Shown here: positions 36,131-44,689 of the stretch, piece after piece
Numbering within the stretch: the first letter of the stretch is position 1
Layout: every line of letters begins with the position of its first letter
NCBI RefSeq assembly: GCF_002554795.1
Contig: NZ_PDEQ01000003.1
Coordinates: 454,373-518,372 of the forward strand
Direction: 5' to 3'
DNA from: Longibacter salinarum
GTDB taxonomy: Bacteria > Bacteroidota > Rhodothermia > Rhodothermales > Salinibacteraceae
DNA length: 64,000 nucleotides
The notes under the pieces: model-generated
Told to the model about the DNA's origin: nothing
The model's database searches: none
The model's input: the letters and a program-made list of their open reading frames with translations, nothing else
Made by a program: the position numbers and the translations under genes

Positions 36131-36694
36131 ATGCTTTCACGTCTTTCGCTGTTCACTCTCGCTCTTGCATTGATTCTTACCGCGTGCAGCGGTCCGCCAA
36201 AGACGGCGGATTCGGGTGATGACTCGTCGGATCGCGGGCCCCGGCCGGTCGATCGTCGTGATCGAGAAGAGCGCCGTGCGACGCTGGCCAGTGTGGAGAC
36301 GTTTGATGTGTCTCAGTACCCGACACCGGCCGCGGCCCGCGAACTGGATCTGCGCCACCAGGTGCCGACGCAGTTGATGCAGGGACGCGCCGACGAGGGC
36401 GTGACGCAGACGATTGAAGGATTCCGTGTCCAGGTTTACTCCGCGCAGGACAAGCAGGCTGCCGAAGAATTTCGCGAGCGTGTGCGTCAGTGGTGGGCCG
36501 AGGTTCAGGACGACGCACCGGACGACGTTTTCCGCGGACGATTGCCCATCCTTGTCGAATACGGGCAGCCGTATTACCGCGTGCGCGTAGGTGCATTTGC
36601 GGATCGGGAGGAGGCTGCAGAGGCCCTCGAATTCGTGAAGCAGGAGTTTACAGATGCGTTCGTCGCCCGAAGCACCGTAACCGTCACCCGATAA
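36131..36694 (+). CDS. SPOR-domain lipoprotein
   Basis: A 187-residue lipoprotein. The signal ends LALALILTACSG with the lipobox Cys near residue 18. An acidic and Arg-rich linker (DSSDRGPRPVDRRDREERR) is followed by the C-terminal SPOR domain: GFRVQVYSAQDKQAAEEFRERVRQWW, then PYYRVRVGAFADREEAAEALEFVKQEF. SPOR domains bind denuded glycan at the division septum, so it should sit in the envelope at the cell wall. The ATG at 36131 gives a normal lipoprotein start; an in-frame start 96 bases upstream would bury it. It is alone, convergent with the PLP decarboxylase gene. Confidence 0.88.
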   Translation: MLSRLSLFTLALALILTACSGPPKTADSGDDSSDRGPRPVDRRDREERRATLASVETFDVSQYPTPAAARELDLRHQVPTQLMQGRADEGVTQTIEGFRVQVYSAQDKQAAEEFRERVRQWWAEVQDDAPDDVFRGRLPILVEYGQPYYRVRVGAFADREEAAEALEFVKQEFTDAFVARSTVTVTR

Positions 36695-36770
36695 GGTCGG
36701 TCGGCTTTTCGCGGCCATGCGACCCGTCCTGGTTGTACGGACGCAGGCGCATGCATCTTCGTGCGACGGT

Positions 36771-38207
36771 CTATACTACGCCTCGGGCGATGGTAGAAAG
36801 ATGGTCGACAATGTCGGCTGCGTAGGTTTCGTGTTCGGGTTTCATCAGCACGCTTCGAAGAATGGCAGCGTCTTCCCGATCAGCGGTTAGATGTGGGAAG
36901 CGCGCAGATAAGCGCTCAGCGGAGAGGCGGTAGAGGCTGAGAAATACAGGTTCTTCCTCGTGATTCATCGCTGCATCGAACACCGCGCGACTCGCCGCAT
37001 CCAGGGCGCTGAGCGACGATTCGCGGGGGACAGGAATGTAGCTCACAATGTCCGTTTCCGGCGCCGTGTACAATTCGAACGCGGCTGAGGCGTCGATCGT
37101 ATCTGCCCACGTCCGGGCGGCCCGCATGCAGGCGGCGAGAATGGCACCAAGGCCATCGCTCGGCTCGAGCGGAAGGGCGCGAAGTGTCGTCCAGAGGGCC
37201 CCCGCTGCTGCTCCTGCGCGAGAGCATTCCAGCGAGATTTCGCCGAGGTGAAGGTCGTCGGACGTGAAGTACGTGTACGGCGAGTCGTGTTTGTAGAAGC
37301 GACCGACCGACGGATCACGAAAGAGCACGGCGCCACAACCGTACGGCTGTAGACCGTGCTTGTGAGGATCAATGGCGACTGATTCTGCATCTTCGATCGC
37401 GAGGAAATGACGGGCCGGAAATCCGTCGAAGGATTCGCTGTCGCCGTTCGCGAGAAGGCGGAAGAATCCACCGTAGGCCGCGTCCACGTGGACACGCACA
37501 CCGGCTTCTCGGCATCGATCGACCACATCTGCGATTGGATCGACCGTGCCGAGCCCGGTCGTGCCGGCCGTCACCACGACGGTGCCAACGTCCTGCTTCG
37601 CGAGAATCTCCTCCAGCTTCTCCAATCGCATCCGGCCGTGGTTGTCCGTCGGGATGACGACCGGATTGACGTCCAGTACACCGCACATGCGTCCGTGTGT
37701 GTAGTGAGCATCGGCGCTGAAGGCAATCGTCTGGTTCGGGTGTTCTTCGCGCGCCACCCAGAGGGCTTCCAGATTGGCGATGGTGCCGCCGGCGGTGAGG
37801 TGACCCAGCGACTCTGCCGGAAATCCGAGCATGTCCGCAAGGTCCTCAATCACCTCTTTTTCCATCTCGCTCGTGGGAGGGCCTCCGTCCAGCGCGTGGT
37901 TATTCGGGTTCACGCACATGGCGGCCGCGTAGGCGGCGATAGCGACCGGGTGAGGCGGTTTGAGCATCTGACCCGCATATCTCGGGTGCCCGAACGGATA
38001 GTTTCCGCTCATTCGATCGGTGAACTCACCCAGCGCCGACCGGAGCCCAGCTCCATCTACGATGGTCGAGGGATGTGCCTCATACGGACCCCATCCGTCC
38101 GACCACTCTTGTATGGCTCCGACGGCCTCGCTGATCAACTCGTTCAGCGCCGGCTGTGTCGATGTCGTCGTCGATAATGAGAAGGGGGAGGAGGTATTGC
38201 CAGACAT
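36771..38207 (-). CDS. Group II PLP-dependent decarboxylase
   Basis: A 478-residue pyridoxal-phosphate enzyme of the amino-acid decarboxylase family (aromatic/glutamate/cysteine sulfinate). The PLP lysine is in SVAIDPHKHGLQPYGCGAVLF near residue 310; other cofactor residues are in TAGGTIANLEALWVARE, VVTAGTTGLGTVDPIADVV and VHVDAAYGGFFRLL. The N-terminal GNYPFGHPRYAGQMLKPPHPVAIAAY and NNHALDGGPPTSEMEKEVIEDLA are typical of this group. The substrate cannot be fixed by eye. A Met 19 codons upstream would add a less plausible leader. No neighbouring gene suggests a pathway. Confidence 0.9.
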   Translation of the reverse strand: MSGNTSSPFSLSTTTSTQPALNELISEAVGAIQEWSDGWGPYEAHPSTIVDGAGLRSALGEFTDRMSGNYPFGHPRYAGQMLKPPHPVAIAAYAAAMCVNPNNHALDGGPPTSEMEKEVIEDLADMLGFPAESLGHLTAGGTIANLEALWVAREEHPNQTIAFSADAHYTHGRMCGVLDVNPVVIPTDNHGRMRLEKLEEILAKQDVGTVVVTAGTTGLGTVDPIADVVDRCREAGVRVHVDAAYGGFFRLLANGDSESFDGFPARHFLAIEDAESVAIDPHKHGLQPYGCGAVLFRDPSVGRFYKHDSPYTYFTSDDLHLGEISLECSRAGAAAGALWTTLRALPLEPSDGLGAILAACMRAARTWADTIDASAAFELYTAPETDIVSYIPVPRESSLSALDAASRAVFDAAMNHEEEPVFLSLYRLSAERLSARFPHLTADREDAAILRSVLMKPEHETYAADIVDHLSTIARGVV

Positions 38208-38367
38208 AGGCGATCGATGGACAAACGTGGCTGTGAGTTCTTTCGAAGGTACGTGGCGGAGCATGAAAAATCACTTGCCGTTGTCTCGGCGTTTTCTGAC
38301 ACCGACTGTGAACTCGTGACGTTCATGTGAGCCCGAACGGGTCGCGGAACCACCATTCACCAAAATG

Positions 38368-38389
38368 TGTGTTACACCACGCAACTTAG
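38368..38389. promoter_or_regulatory. Candidate MarR operator 1
   Basis: TGTGTTACACCACGCAACTTAG, 35 bases upstream of the marR start codon, agrees with site 2 (38960-38981) at 16 of 22 positions by eye. Confidence 0.4.
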
Positions 38390-38423
38390 ATGAGGACATC
38401 GATATTCATCGGCGACAGCAGGT

Positions 38424-38894
38424 ATGGGAAGCATTTTGAAGCAGCGAATCAAGCAGGCGAAAGACTTTGAGTCGCTGGCGCAAGAGGCCATGCTCAACCT
38501 ATTCGTTGCCGCAGCGCGGAGCCGCCGTGAGATGGAGACTGTGTGTCAGAATCACGATCTTCAGTTCAGTCACTACAACGTGCTCAGGATTCTCCGCGGA
38601 GTCCATCCCGACGGACACGCTCGGTGTGACATCATTGAGCGAATGATCGATCCGTCTCCAGACGTGACCAGGCTGATGGATAAGCTCGTTGAGCGAGACC
38701 TGGTGTCGCGGTCGAGAAGTGAGGAGGATCGACGCATGATGATCCATACCATCACGCCGAAGGGCCTTGACCTGCTGGAGCGAATGCACCCTGATGTTCA
38801 GGATGTGCAGAACTGGTTCGATGAGCGCGTCTCTGACCGTGATCTGCGACACCTGTCGCGTATATGCGAAGGAATCTACGGCAACGACGAGTAG
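38424..38894 (+). CDS. MarR-family transcriptional regulator
   Basis: A 156-residue winged-helix regulator. The HTH lies between residues 50 and 100 (LQFSHYNVLRILRGVHPDGHARCDIIERMIDPSPDVTRLMDKLVERDLVSRSRSEEDRRMMIHTITPKGLDLL); the recognition helix is PDVTRLMDKLVERDL and the wing is RSRSEEDRRMMIHTI, the standard MarR pattern. No cysteine suits a redox switch of the OhrR type. The gene precedes a SnoaL-like gene and DoxX; the spacing of shared sequence in their upstream regions suggests they may be its targets, which is inference. Confidence 0.92.
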   Translation: MGSILKQRIKQAKDFESLAQEAMLNLFVAAARSRREMETVCQNHDLQFSHYNVLRILRGVHPDGHARCDIIERMIDPSPDVTRLMDKLVERDLVSRSRSEEDRRMMIHTITPKGLDLLERMHPDVQDVQNWFDERVSDRDLRHLSRICEGIYGNDE

Positions 38895-38959
38895 TTGCTG
38901 TCAAAATAAGGCTCGACTTGATCTTGCTGCGAGACAGCAACGGTTTGTGTCCTCATATA

Positions 38960-38981
38960 TGTGTTGCGACGCACAAATTAG
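38960..38981. promoter_or_regulatory. Candidate MarR operator 2
   Basis: TGTGTTGCGACGCACAAATTAG; its left 16 bases are a near-palindrome (TGTG..TGCGACGCA..CA). It lies 72 bases upstream of the SnoaL-like gene. Confidence 0.4.
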
Positions 38982-39053
38982 CAGTTAGAACGGGCGCGCA
39001 CTCAGCGCCCACCACCGAAGCAACCTGTTTTTCACCAAAACGAGTAACCGATT

Positions 39054-39413
39054 ATGGCTACGTTTGCCGAACTTGATGCACAGCTAAACGATATGATTCT
39101 CCAGGGTAAGATTCTGGAGGCCTTCGAGAAGTTTTATGCCGAGGACGTCGTGATGGAAGAAGGAGACCAACGGCGGGAAGGCAAGGAGGCGAATCGAGAG
39201 TACGAAGAGCAGTTTGTTGGCGCGCTGACGGAGTTTCGTTCCGCAGAGATTCACTCGCGGGCGATAGATGAAGAGAACCGGGTCACCCTCTCCGAGTGGG
39301 AGAACGACTTCACGCTCGAGGGCGTCGGAGACGTGCTGCAGAAGCAGGTGTCGGTTCGCACCTGGAACGAAGACGGTCAGATCACGCACGAGAAATTCTA
39401 CACGCTCAGTTAG
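39054..39413 (+). CDS. SnoaL-like (NTF2-fold) protein
   Basis: A 119-residue small protein with the cone-like NTF2/SnoaL fold pattern: an N-terminal helix pair (AELDAQLNDMILQGKILEAFEKFYAEDVVMEEGD), then GKEANREYEEQFVGAL and alternating strands ending in QVSVRTWNEDGQITHEKFYTL. The FYAEDVVMEE start is typical of these families. Members include epimerases, cyclases and ligand-binding proteins, and the active residues are not fixed, so no activity is assigned. It lies between the MarR regulator and the DoxX gene, and a strong terminator follows. Confidence 0.82.
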   Translation: MATFAELDAQLNDMILQGKILEAFEKFYAEDVVMEEGDQRREGKEANREYEEQFVGALTEFRSAEIHSRAIDEENRVTLSEWENDFTLEGVGDVLQKQVSVRTWNEDGQITHEKFYTLS

Positions 39414-39484
39414 CGCAGCTTCCGGCGGCTTCATACAGGGGGACACGCGTGTCCATCGAAAGCACCCTGACTTGATTCCGTTGG

Positions 39485-39526
39485 AAAAGGGGGCGGGCCC
39501 GTAAGGGCTCGTGCCCTTTTTTATTT
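39485..39526 (+). terminator. Intrinsic terminator after SnoaL-like gene
   Basis: AAAAGGGGGCGGGCCC with GGGCTCGTGCCCTTTTTT around a GTAA loop, ending in T6. It also shows that the DoxX gene does not start at 39511. Confidence 0.85.
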
Positions 39527-39546
39527 TGCCACTCTCTCACTCGTGC

Positions 39547-39960
39547 ATGCAGATTGATATGAACGCCTACTTCCCAACGATCGGTCGTATCCTTCTGGGT
39601 CTCATTTTCGTAGCCTCCGGGTTTAATAAGGTCATGCAGTTCGAGGGGACGCAGCAGTACATGGAGGCGAATGGTCTTCCCGCCACGGCTATTTTACTTG
39701 TGGGAGCCATCATCTTCGAACTTGGAGGCGGACTCATGGTGATCCTGGGGTTCAAAGCCCGCACCGGATCGCTGGCACTGGTACTTTTTCTGATTCCCAC
39801 CACGCTTGTTTTCCACACCAACTTTGCCGAACAGACGCAGGTAATTCAGTTCATGAAGAACCTTGCTATCATGGGAGGACTTCTTTATGTGGCTGCCCAC
39901 GGTGCAGGGCCGGCTGCGATCGAGAACGATTCGGTGTCATCGGACGTGGCGCCGTCGTGA
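39547..39960 (+). CDS. DoxX-family membrane protein
   Basis: A 137-residue four-helix membrane protein. The DoxX signature is IGRILLGLIFVASGFNKVMQFEGTQQYMEANGLP near the start, followed by LLVGAIIFELGGGLMVILGFKARTGSLALVLFLIPTTLVFHTNF. DoxX proteins are small inner-membrane subunits, some linked to thiosulfate or quinone oxidation or to thiol stress; the role here is unknown. The ATG at 39547 is used; 39559 is the other option. It stands just after a terminator and probably has its own promoter. Confidence 0.9.
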   Translation: MQIDMNAYFPTIGRILLGLIFVASGFNKVMQFEGTQQYMEANGLPATAILLVGAIIFELGGGLMVILGFKARTGSLALVLFLIPTTLVFHTNFAEQTQVIQFMKNLAIMGGLLYVAAHGAGPAAIENDSVSSDVAPS

Positions 39961-40349
39961 TATTGGAAGCGTGCGCGTCATCTCGGATAGACGATTTACC
40001 ACGTCGCGAGTCGGCTCCAACATCGGGGTCGGCTCGTCGCTTTTGGTGAGGTCGATCCGGCCGTCCAAAAAAAGTTCAAGATCGGGGAACGTGCTGGAGG
40101 TTGCATTCGTGCATCCCCCGATGATGCCGTCCCAGTGTGGCTTGACGGTTGTATTGGGATTCTTCGGAAACGCATTTCCATGTCGGGGCATGACGTATCC
40201 GGAGGCATCGTCTCTGCGAGGACGTACACAGCGGCTCAAGCGATCATCGGTCGCTGTGTGCAAAGGCCGTCACCACTTTGCGAGCTTCGTCCCGATCGGT
40301 CGAAGTACCTTCACGTTCCCCCACGTCCCGAGCGATCCCACCTCTGATT
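39961..40349. other. Non-coding stretch
   Basis: About 390 bases. Open frames on both strands are present but lack signal, domain or composition of a protein and overlap one another. No tRNA, repeat or strong hairpin was seen. Confidence 0.4.
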
Positions 40350-41435
40350 ATGCTGCCTGAATGGGCTCCGAACCTTCTCGTCTTTGCCGGTCACGCGCCA
40401 CTCGTCCTCCTCGCGACCGGTCTAGTGATTGATCTTTTCGTTCTCCTTCGCCCGAAATGGGACGCGGGTCCGGCCGCTGCGACGAGTGTATATGTCGCCG
40501 CCGGTGTCGCTGCGGTCATTGTGTATCTGGCGGGGCCCGATGCCGTTGCCAGTGTGTATCAGGTGGACGGGGTGACGACGGTCTTCGAACAGCATGTAAC
40601 ATTTCGGTGGTACACGCTGCTTTTTGCAACCATCTACGGCCTGGTACGACTCGGTTTGTCATTTCTACCTGCGGTGCAGGAATTGATGATCACGCAGGTC
40701 ATCCTCGTTCTCGTCGCAGCCGGCGGAATCTATCTGTCCTGGCAGACGACCACGGCGCAGGCCGAGCTGGTTCATCGATATGGTGTGGGTGTCCAACCCG
40801 TTGCGGAGGTGCGTCAGCAACAAGCAGAGGAAGAGGAAGCGACGCCGCAGGGCTTCACGGAACGGGAAGATGCATGGAGCTGGACCCCGACAACGCCCGG
40901 GGCCTGGAAGGATGCGATGACATGGGTCGATGGAGCCCCAACCGACGTTCAGAGCTTCATTTTTCAACCGGAAGGCGACGGTCCGCCCGGTCTCGCGCTG
41001 TATCTTCGTGACGCCACCGTTCTGTTCACGGCACCGGTCGAAATGAGAACGGCAGACATTCGTGCGTCACTAAACGTCGACGCATTTGATGGAACGGTTT
41101 CGATCGTCCACAACGTACGCGGGGCCGCCTTCTACGACTACTTGCAGCTCGACGAAAATCGACTCCGGCTCGCTCGCCGCGAGGGGAGTGCCGTTCGAGT
41201 TCAGGACGCGGCCGACTACGGACTGCAGGGCTGGCGCTCCTACCGGCTGATCGTGGAACGGGCCGACCGCAGCGGGTTTGTCGGCGACCAGATGGTGGTC
41301 TCAGGAAGTGACACGCCGGCCTCTCCCGGCACCGTTGGGCTGAGGCTAAGTGGGACCGGACTGGTGCGCCTTCGCTCGATGGCGGTGCAACCGATCCCTG
41401 TGGAGGCGACGGAGGATACCACCGACCAGCAGTAA
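40350..41435 (+). CDS. DUF2231-like membrane protein with C-terminal extracytoplasmic domain
   Basis: A 361-residue protein in two parts. The N-terminal 160 residues hold four membrane helices, beginning APNLLVFAGHAPLVLLATGLVIDLFVLL and ending AELVHRYGVGVQP, both hallmarks of DUF2231 (a heme-region-like membrane unit). After a Gln/Glu linker, a soluble domain of about 190 residues follows with a beta-rich pattern (SFIFQPEGDGPPGLALYLRDATVLF, DYLQLDENRLRLARREGS, YRLIVERADRSGFVGDQMVVSG), reminiscent of concanavalin-like (DUF1080-type) folds. This combination is unusual. The last residues are Glu/Asp/Gln-rich. Start at 40350. Confidence 0.78.
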   Translation: MLPEWAPNLLVFAGHAPLVLLATGLVIDLFVLLRPKWDAGPAAATSVYVAAGVAAVIVYLAGPDAVASVYQVDGVTTVFEQHVTFRWYTLLFATIYGLVRLGLSFLPAVQELMITQVILVLVAAGGIYLSWQTTTAQAELVHRYGVGVQPVAEVRQQQAEEEEATPQGFTEREDAWSWTPTTPGAWKDAMTWVDGAPTDVQSFIFQPEGDGPPGLALYLRDATVLFTAPVEMRTADIRASLNVDAFDGTVSIVHNVRGAAFYDYLQLDENRLRLARREGSAVRVQDAADYGLQGWRSYRLIVERADRSGFVGDQMVVSGSDTPASPGTVGLRLSGTGLVRLRSMAVQPIPVEATEDTTDQQ

Positions 41436-41476
41436 GCCTCGGAGACATGGCGGCAATTATTATGAGCCCCGATCGT

Positions 41477-42508
41477 CTATGTCATGGCTTCACGGAGAAC
41501 GTCCGCGTCGCGCTCCGGCAGTGAGGGATTGATCTTCATACCGGTCCCGATCTCGAAGCCGGCGTCGATGGACATACGTGGCCGAATTCGGAGACTCCAG
41601 TGTAGATGTGCGGCCTCTGATTCGTACGCGAGAGCGGTCCGGACGAAGAAGTTATAGTCTGGACCGCCAAGCGCCCGTCGAAGAGCACGAAGCGTGTCGC
41701 GCAGAATACTAGCTAGCGCGCCCTCCGTGCCGTTTATTCGCCCGAACTCAGGTTCGTGCGTCGTCGGCATAATCCACACTTCGTACGGGGATCGGGCTGC
41801 GTAAGGGACGAATGCAGCATATGCGTTATTCTCGCGAATGAGTCGCGTGCCACTGGTCCGTTCTTCGTTGAGCATTTCGCAGTACGGACATTCGCCTGTT
41901 TCATGATACTGTGCTTCGGCTCGTCGCTCTTCTTCGACGACCATCGCCGGCTCGATCGACGGAGCGATAATCTGGCTATGCGGGTGAGGAAGGGAAGCCC
42001 CGGCGCTCGCTCCGTGATTGTGGAAGATGAACGGTATCAGTTCATCCCCATCGGTGCGGAGCGTGTGATACCGAGACTGGTAGGTACCGATCAGGGCCTC
42101 GACGTGCTCGACCGACATCTGAGAGACGGCTTCGTGGTGTCGCGGTGTCGCGATGATGACTTCCTGTCGACCGAATCCGCTCTGCCAGTTGAACATCTGG
42201 CACGAGTACAGATCCGGCTCACCATTCGTCGTCAGCGCCGGGTATTTGTTCGGAACCGAGCGCGTTAGCCACGAACCCTCATCGCGAGGTGGCGGAGCGC
42301 CATCGCCACGGACCGACGCATTTTCGAACAGCACCTCGGGCAGCATATGTTCATGACCTGGGCAGAAGGGGCAGCCTTCGACGGGCCCGTCCGTCTCTTT
42401 GACGCTGGTATCGTCCTCAAACTGCTTCGGGCGGTCGCTTCGACCCGGCGCGCAGACGACCCACTGTTTCGTGATCGCGTCCTGGCGAAACTCGGAAGGG
42501 TAGGACAT
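41477..42508 (-). CDS. galT: UDP-glucose--hexose-1-phosphate uridylyltransferase
   Basis: A 343-residue HIT-fold enzyme of the Leloir galactose pathway. The active-site His motif is HPHSQIIA in GASLPHPHSQ (nucleophile in the HxHxQ arrangement); upstream ligands fall in CPFCPGHEHMLPEVL and CPYCEMLNEE, both CxxC pairs that would hold zinc. IPFIFHNHGASAGASL and WSLRIRPRMSIDAGFEIGTGM complete the family match. The galK and galE partners are not here. It is on the minus strand, 124 bases beyond dapD and separated from it by that gene's terminator, so it probably has its own promoter. Confidence 0.94.
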   Translation of the reverse strand: MSYPSEFRQDAITKQWVVCAPGRSDRPKQFEDDTSVKETDGPVEGCPFCPGHEHMLPEVLFENASVRGDGAPPPRDEGSWLTRSVPNKYPALTTNGEPDLYSCQMFNWQSGFGRQEVIIATPRHHEAVSQMSVEHVEALIGTYQSRYHTLRTDGDELIPFIFHNHGASAGASLPHPHSQIIAPSIEPAMVVEEERRAEAQYHETGECPYCEMLNEERTSGTRLIRENNAYAAFVPYAARSPYEVWIMPTTHEPEFGRINGTEGALASILRDTLRALRRALGGPDYNFFVRTALAYESEAAHLHWSLRIRPRMSIDAGFEIGTGMKINPSLPERDADVLREAMT

Positions 42509-42550
42509 TCAATGGAGCGGTGTACGGGCGGAAAATGAACTCGGACCCGG

Positions 42551-42598
42551 AAAAAGAACAAACCGCACGCCACATGTAGGATGCAGACGCGCGGTTTG
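42551..42598 (-). terminator. Terminator of dapD (minus strand)
   Basis: CAAACCGC/GCGGTTTG stem (42559-42598) with an AAAAAGAA stretch on its left that is a U-run in the minus transcript. Confidence 0.82.
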
Positions 42599-42632
42599 CT
42601 CAACTCGAAGCCGATGCTTGTGCGGTGGATGT

Positions 42633-43469
42633 CTACCGAAGAGCGTCCTCAAGTACCGTGGCAGCATCCGTTTTGGCGTCGCGGTATTTCACGATGACTG
42701 GAGCGTAGAGCGACAGGCCGTGTTCATCGCCGAAGTCAGAGTCTACCGATCGTGAACCCGGAACGACGACGGCACCCGAAGGCACTTCGAGCGGATCCTC
42801 GTTCGTGCCTCGGATAACCGTTTCATTCACGGTGTCATAGAGGCGCGTAGAGGCGGTGAGCGTGACGCCAGATGCCAGAACAGCGCCTTCGCGAACCACG
42901 CAGCCTTCGTAGACCCCGCACCCACCGCCGACGAATACGTCATCTTCGATCACGACGGGGGCGGCATTGACCGGCTCGAGGACGCCTCCAATTTGTGCTG
43001 CTGCGGATAAGTGGACGCGTTTCCCGATCTGCGCGCAGCTGCCAACCAGGGCGTGCGAGTCGACCATCGTGTTCTCGTCAACGTAGGCCCCGACGTTAAT
43101 GTACATCGGCGGCATGCAGACGACACCGGACGCCAGATACGACCCGGTTCGGACCGACGAGCCACCCGGGACGATCCGCACGTTTTCCGATTTCAGCACC
43201 GGGCGTGGCGGGTAGGTGTTCTTGTCGAAGAACGGGAACCGTTCTGTCGAATAGTCGACAATTTGTCCGATCCGGAAGCCGAGCAGGATGCCTTGTTTGA
43301 CCCAGGCATGGGCGGCCCAGGAGCCGTCGTCCTGACGGGAGGCCGCGCGAACATCGCCGCGATTGAGGGCGCGAACGAGATCGGCGACGGCATCGCCGGC
43401 GGACCCCCGGGCGACGTCGTCGCCCTGTTCTACGAGAGATTCGATGCGTTCACGGAGCGTCTCGGACAT
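42633..43469 (-). CDS. dapD: 2,3,4,5-tetrahydropyridine-2,6-dicarboxylate N-succinyltransferase
   Basis: About 278 residues, near the usual 274. It succinylates the tetrahydrodipicolinate ring in lysine and meso-DAP synthesis. The centre and C-terminal half are left-handed beta-helix with hexapeptide repeats: VRTGSYLASGVVCMPPMYINVGAYVDENTMVDSHALVGSCAQIGKRVHLSAAAQIGGVLEPVNAAPVVIEDDVFVGGGCGVYEGCVVREGAV. VMPPMYINVGAYVDENTMVDS is the family's characteristic stretch. The ATG at 43469 is used because the 15 extra residues upstream are not conserved-looking. It shows the lysine pathway uses the succinylase branch. No other dap gene is adjacent. Confidence 0.95.
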   Translation of the reverse strand: MSETLRERIESLVEQGDDVARGSAGDAVADLVRALNRGDVRAASRQDDGSWAAHAWVKQGILLGFRIGQIVDYSTERFPFFDKNTYPPRPVLKSENVRIVPGGSSVRTGSYLASGVVCMPPMYINVGAYVDENTMVDSHALVGSCAQIGKRVHLSAAAQIGGVLEPVNAAPVVIEDDVFVGGGCGVYEGCVVREGAVLASGVTLTASTRLYDTVNETVIRGTNEDPLEVPSGAVVVPGSRSVDSDFGDEHGLSLYAPVIVKYRDAKTDAATVLEDALR

Positions 43470-43607
43470 AAGTTGATCGATGGCTGGGAGAAAACGGGTG
43501 TTGTACCGTATCAACCATTCCGTCGAGGGTCAAGCGAGCGACGGGAAAAATACAACTCGTCGCCCGAATCCACCGGAAATACGATCGATCGACTGTGCAA
43601 TGCGAAG

Positions 43608-44288
43608 CTAGAATGCCGGAGCAGGTCCCGCGACGGCGAGTCCCCAGACCACCCCGGAGGCGATGAGGGGGACAGCGATGTTGTCGTTAATCGGAAGGGG
43701 AATCGCTTCGGCAATCGACGCGGTGACGACGCCTGCGATTTGGAGGGGAAATGCGAGCGGAAAAAAAGACGTGACAATCAACCCTGTTGTAATGAAAGCA
43801 AGCGTTCCTTCCACGGTGTGCCGCCGTCCGGGCCACCGATACTGGCCGACCGCCCGACCGACGAGGGCAGCCGCGGCGTCCGCTATCATCGTCATGACGA
43901 ACATCGGAACGGCGATCCAGAGCGGGAAGATGAGCGTAAGGAGCGTGGCGGCAACCAGTACGCTCGTAGCCCCATTGATCACGACGCCGGTTCCCACGTC
44001 GGGTAGCTCTTCCGTTCGCATCAGCGGTCCGAAAATCGTCCGAATCAGGCGGTTCACACGCGAAGAATAGGCGCGAAGAATATCAGCACCGACGGCGATG
44101 GCGGTCAGTGGTATGAGGACCCAGAGCGCTGTTTCGCGACCTAGCGCATCCATCCCGAATGGTACAATCAGAGCGAGGAGGTGCAGGGCCTTTCGCTTGA
44201 CTTCTGCACCATACCCGAATCGATCGTCCGAGTGTCCTGGTGCTGATGCAGTTGAATTGGATGAGGAGTCAGACGAAGCCTCGGTCAT
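43608..44288 (-). CDS. Dolichol-kinase-like / phosphatidate cytidylyltransferase-family membrane protein
   Basis: A 226-residue integral membrane protein. After a Ser/Thr-rich N-terminus comes a run of six or so helices; EVKRKALHLLALIVPFG is the conserved start (RKxxHL) of the SEC59/dolichol kinase family, followed by GADILRAYSSRVNRL, GTGVVINGATSVLVAA, MIADAAAALVGRAVGQ (Asp-Ala pair of the active site) and RWPGRRHTVEGTLAFITTGL. Bacterial members include CTP-dependent lipid or prenol kinases and cytidylyltransferases; substrate unknown. The start at 44288 gives an ordinary hydrophilic N-terminus. Confidence 0.87.
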   Translation of the reverse strand: MTEASSDSSSNSTASAPGHSDDRFGYGAEVKRKALHLLALIVPFGMDALGRETALWVLIPLTAIAVGADILRAYSSRVNRLIRTIFGPLMRTEELPDVGTGVVINGATSVLVAATLLTLIFPLWIAVPMFVMTMIADAAAALVGRAVGQYRWPGRRHTVEGTLAFITTGLIVTSFFPLAFPLQIAGVVTASIAEAIPLPINDNIAVPLIASGVVWGLAVAGPAPAF

Positions 44289-44689
44289 GGGGGTAGGAGG
44301 GAATAGGAAAGCGATCGGGACCGCCAACCTGTCAAGACGACTGAAGTTCGTTTCGAACCGGCGCATGTGGACACGCTGCAGCCACCTGCACAATCCGTTC
44401 AGTAAATTGAATGGTCAGGTGAAGCGTGTTGAATCGTGGGAGGCGCGCCCGCGCAATGCTGTCAACCCGAACTAGGAACCCCACCGCATGCACCGGTCCA
44501 TATTTGTGCACCGTTTATCCGTCATATCGCCAACAGGTAACAACTCTGTGCAGGCGCCGATTTTTGGGAACGGTTCGGCATGCGAGTCTTCCGACTCGTA
44601 GGACCTTAGGCCGTATGTAATCCAGCGATGACCAAGGGCGGGACACGTTCCGCGGCCATCGATCTACACTCTGATCATAACGTCGATAC
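44289..44689. other. Divergent intergenic region
   Basis: About 400 bases between a minus-strand and a plus-strand gene. Nothing but promoters is expected; no recognisable repeat, RNA or gene. Confidence 0.4.
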
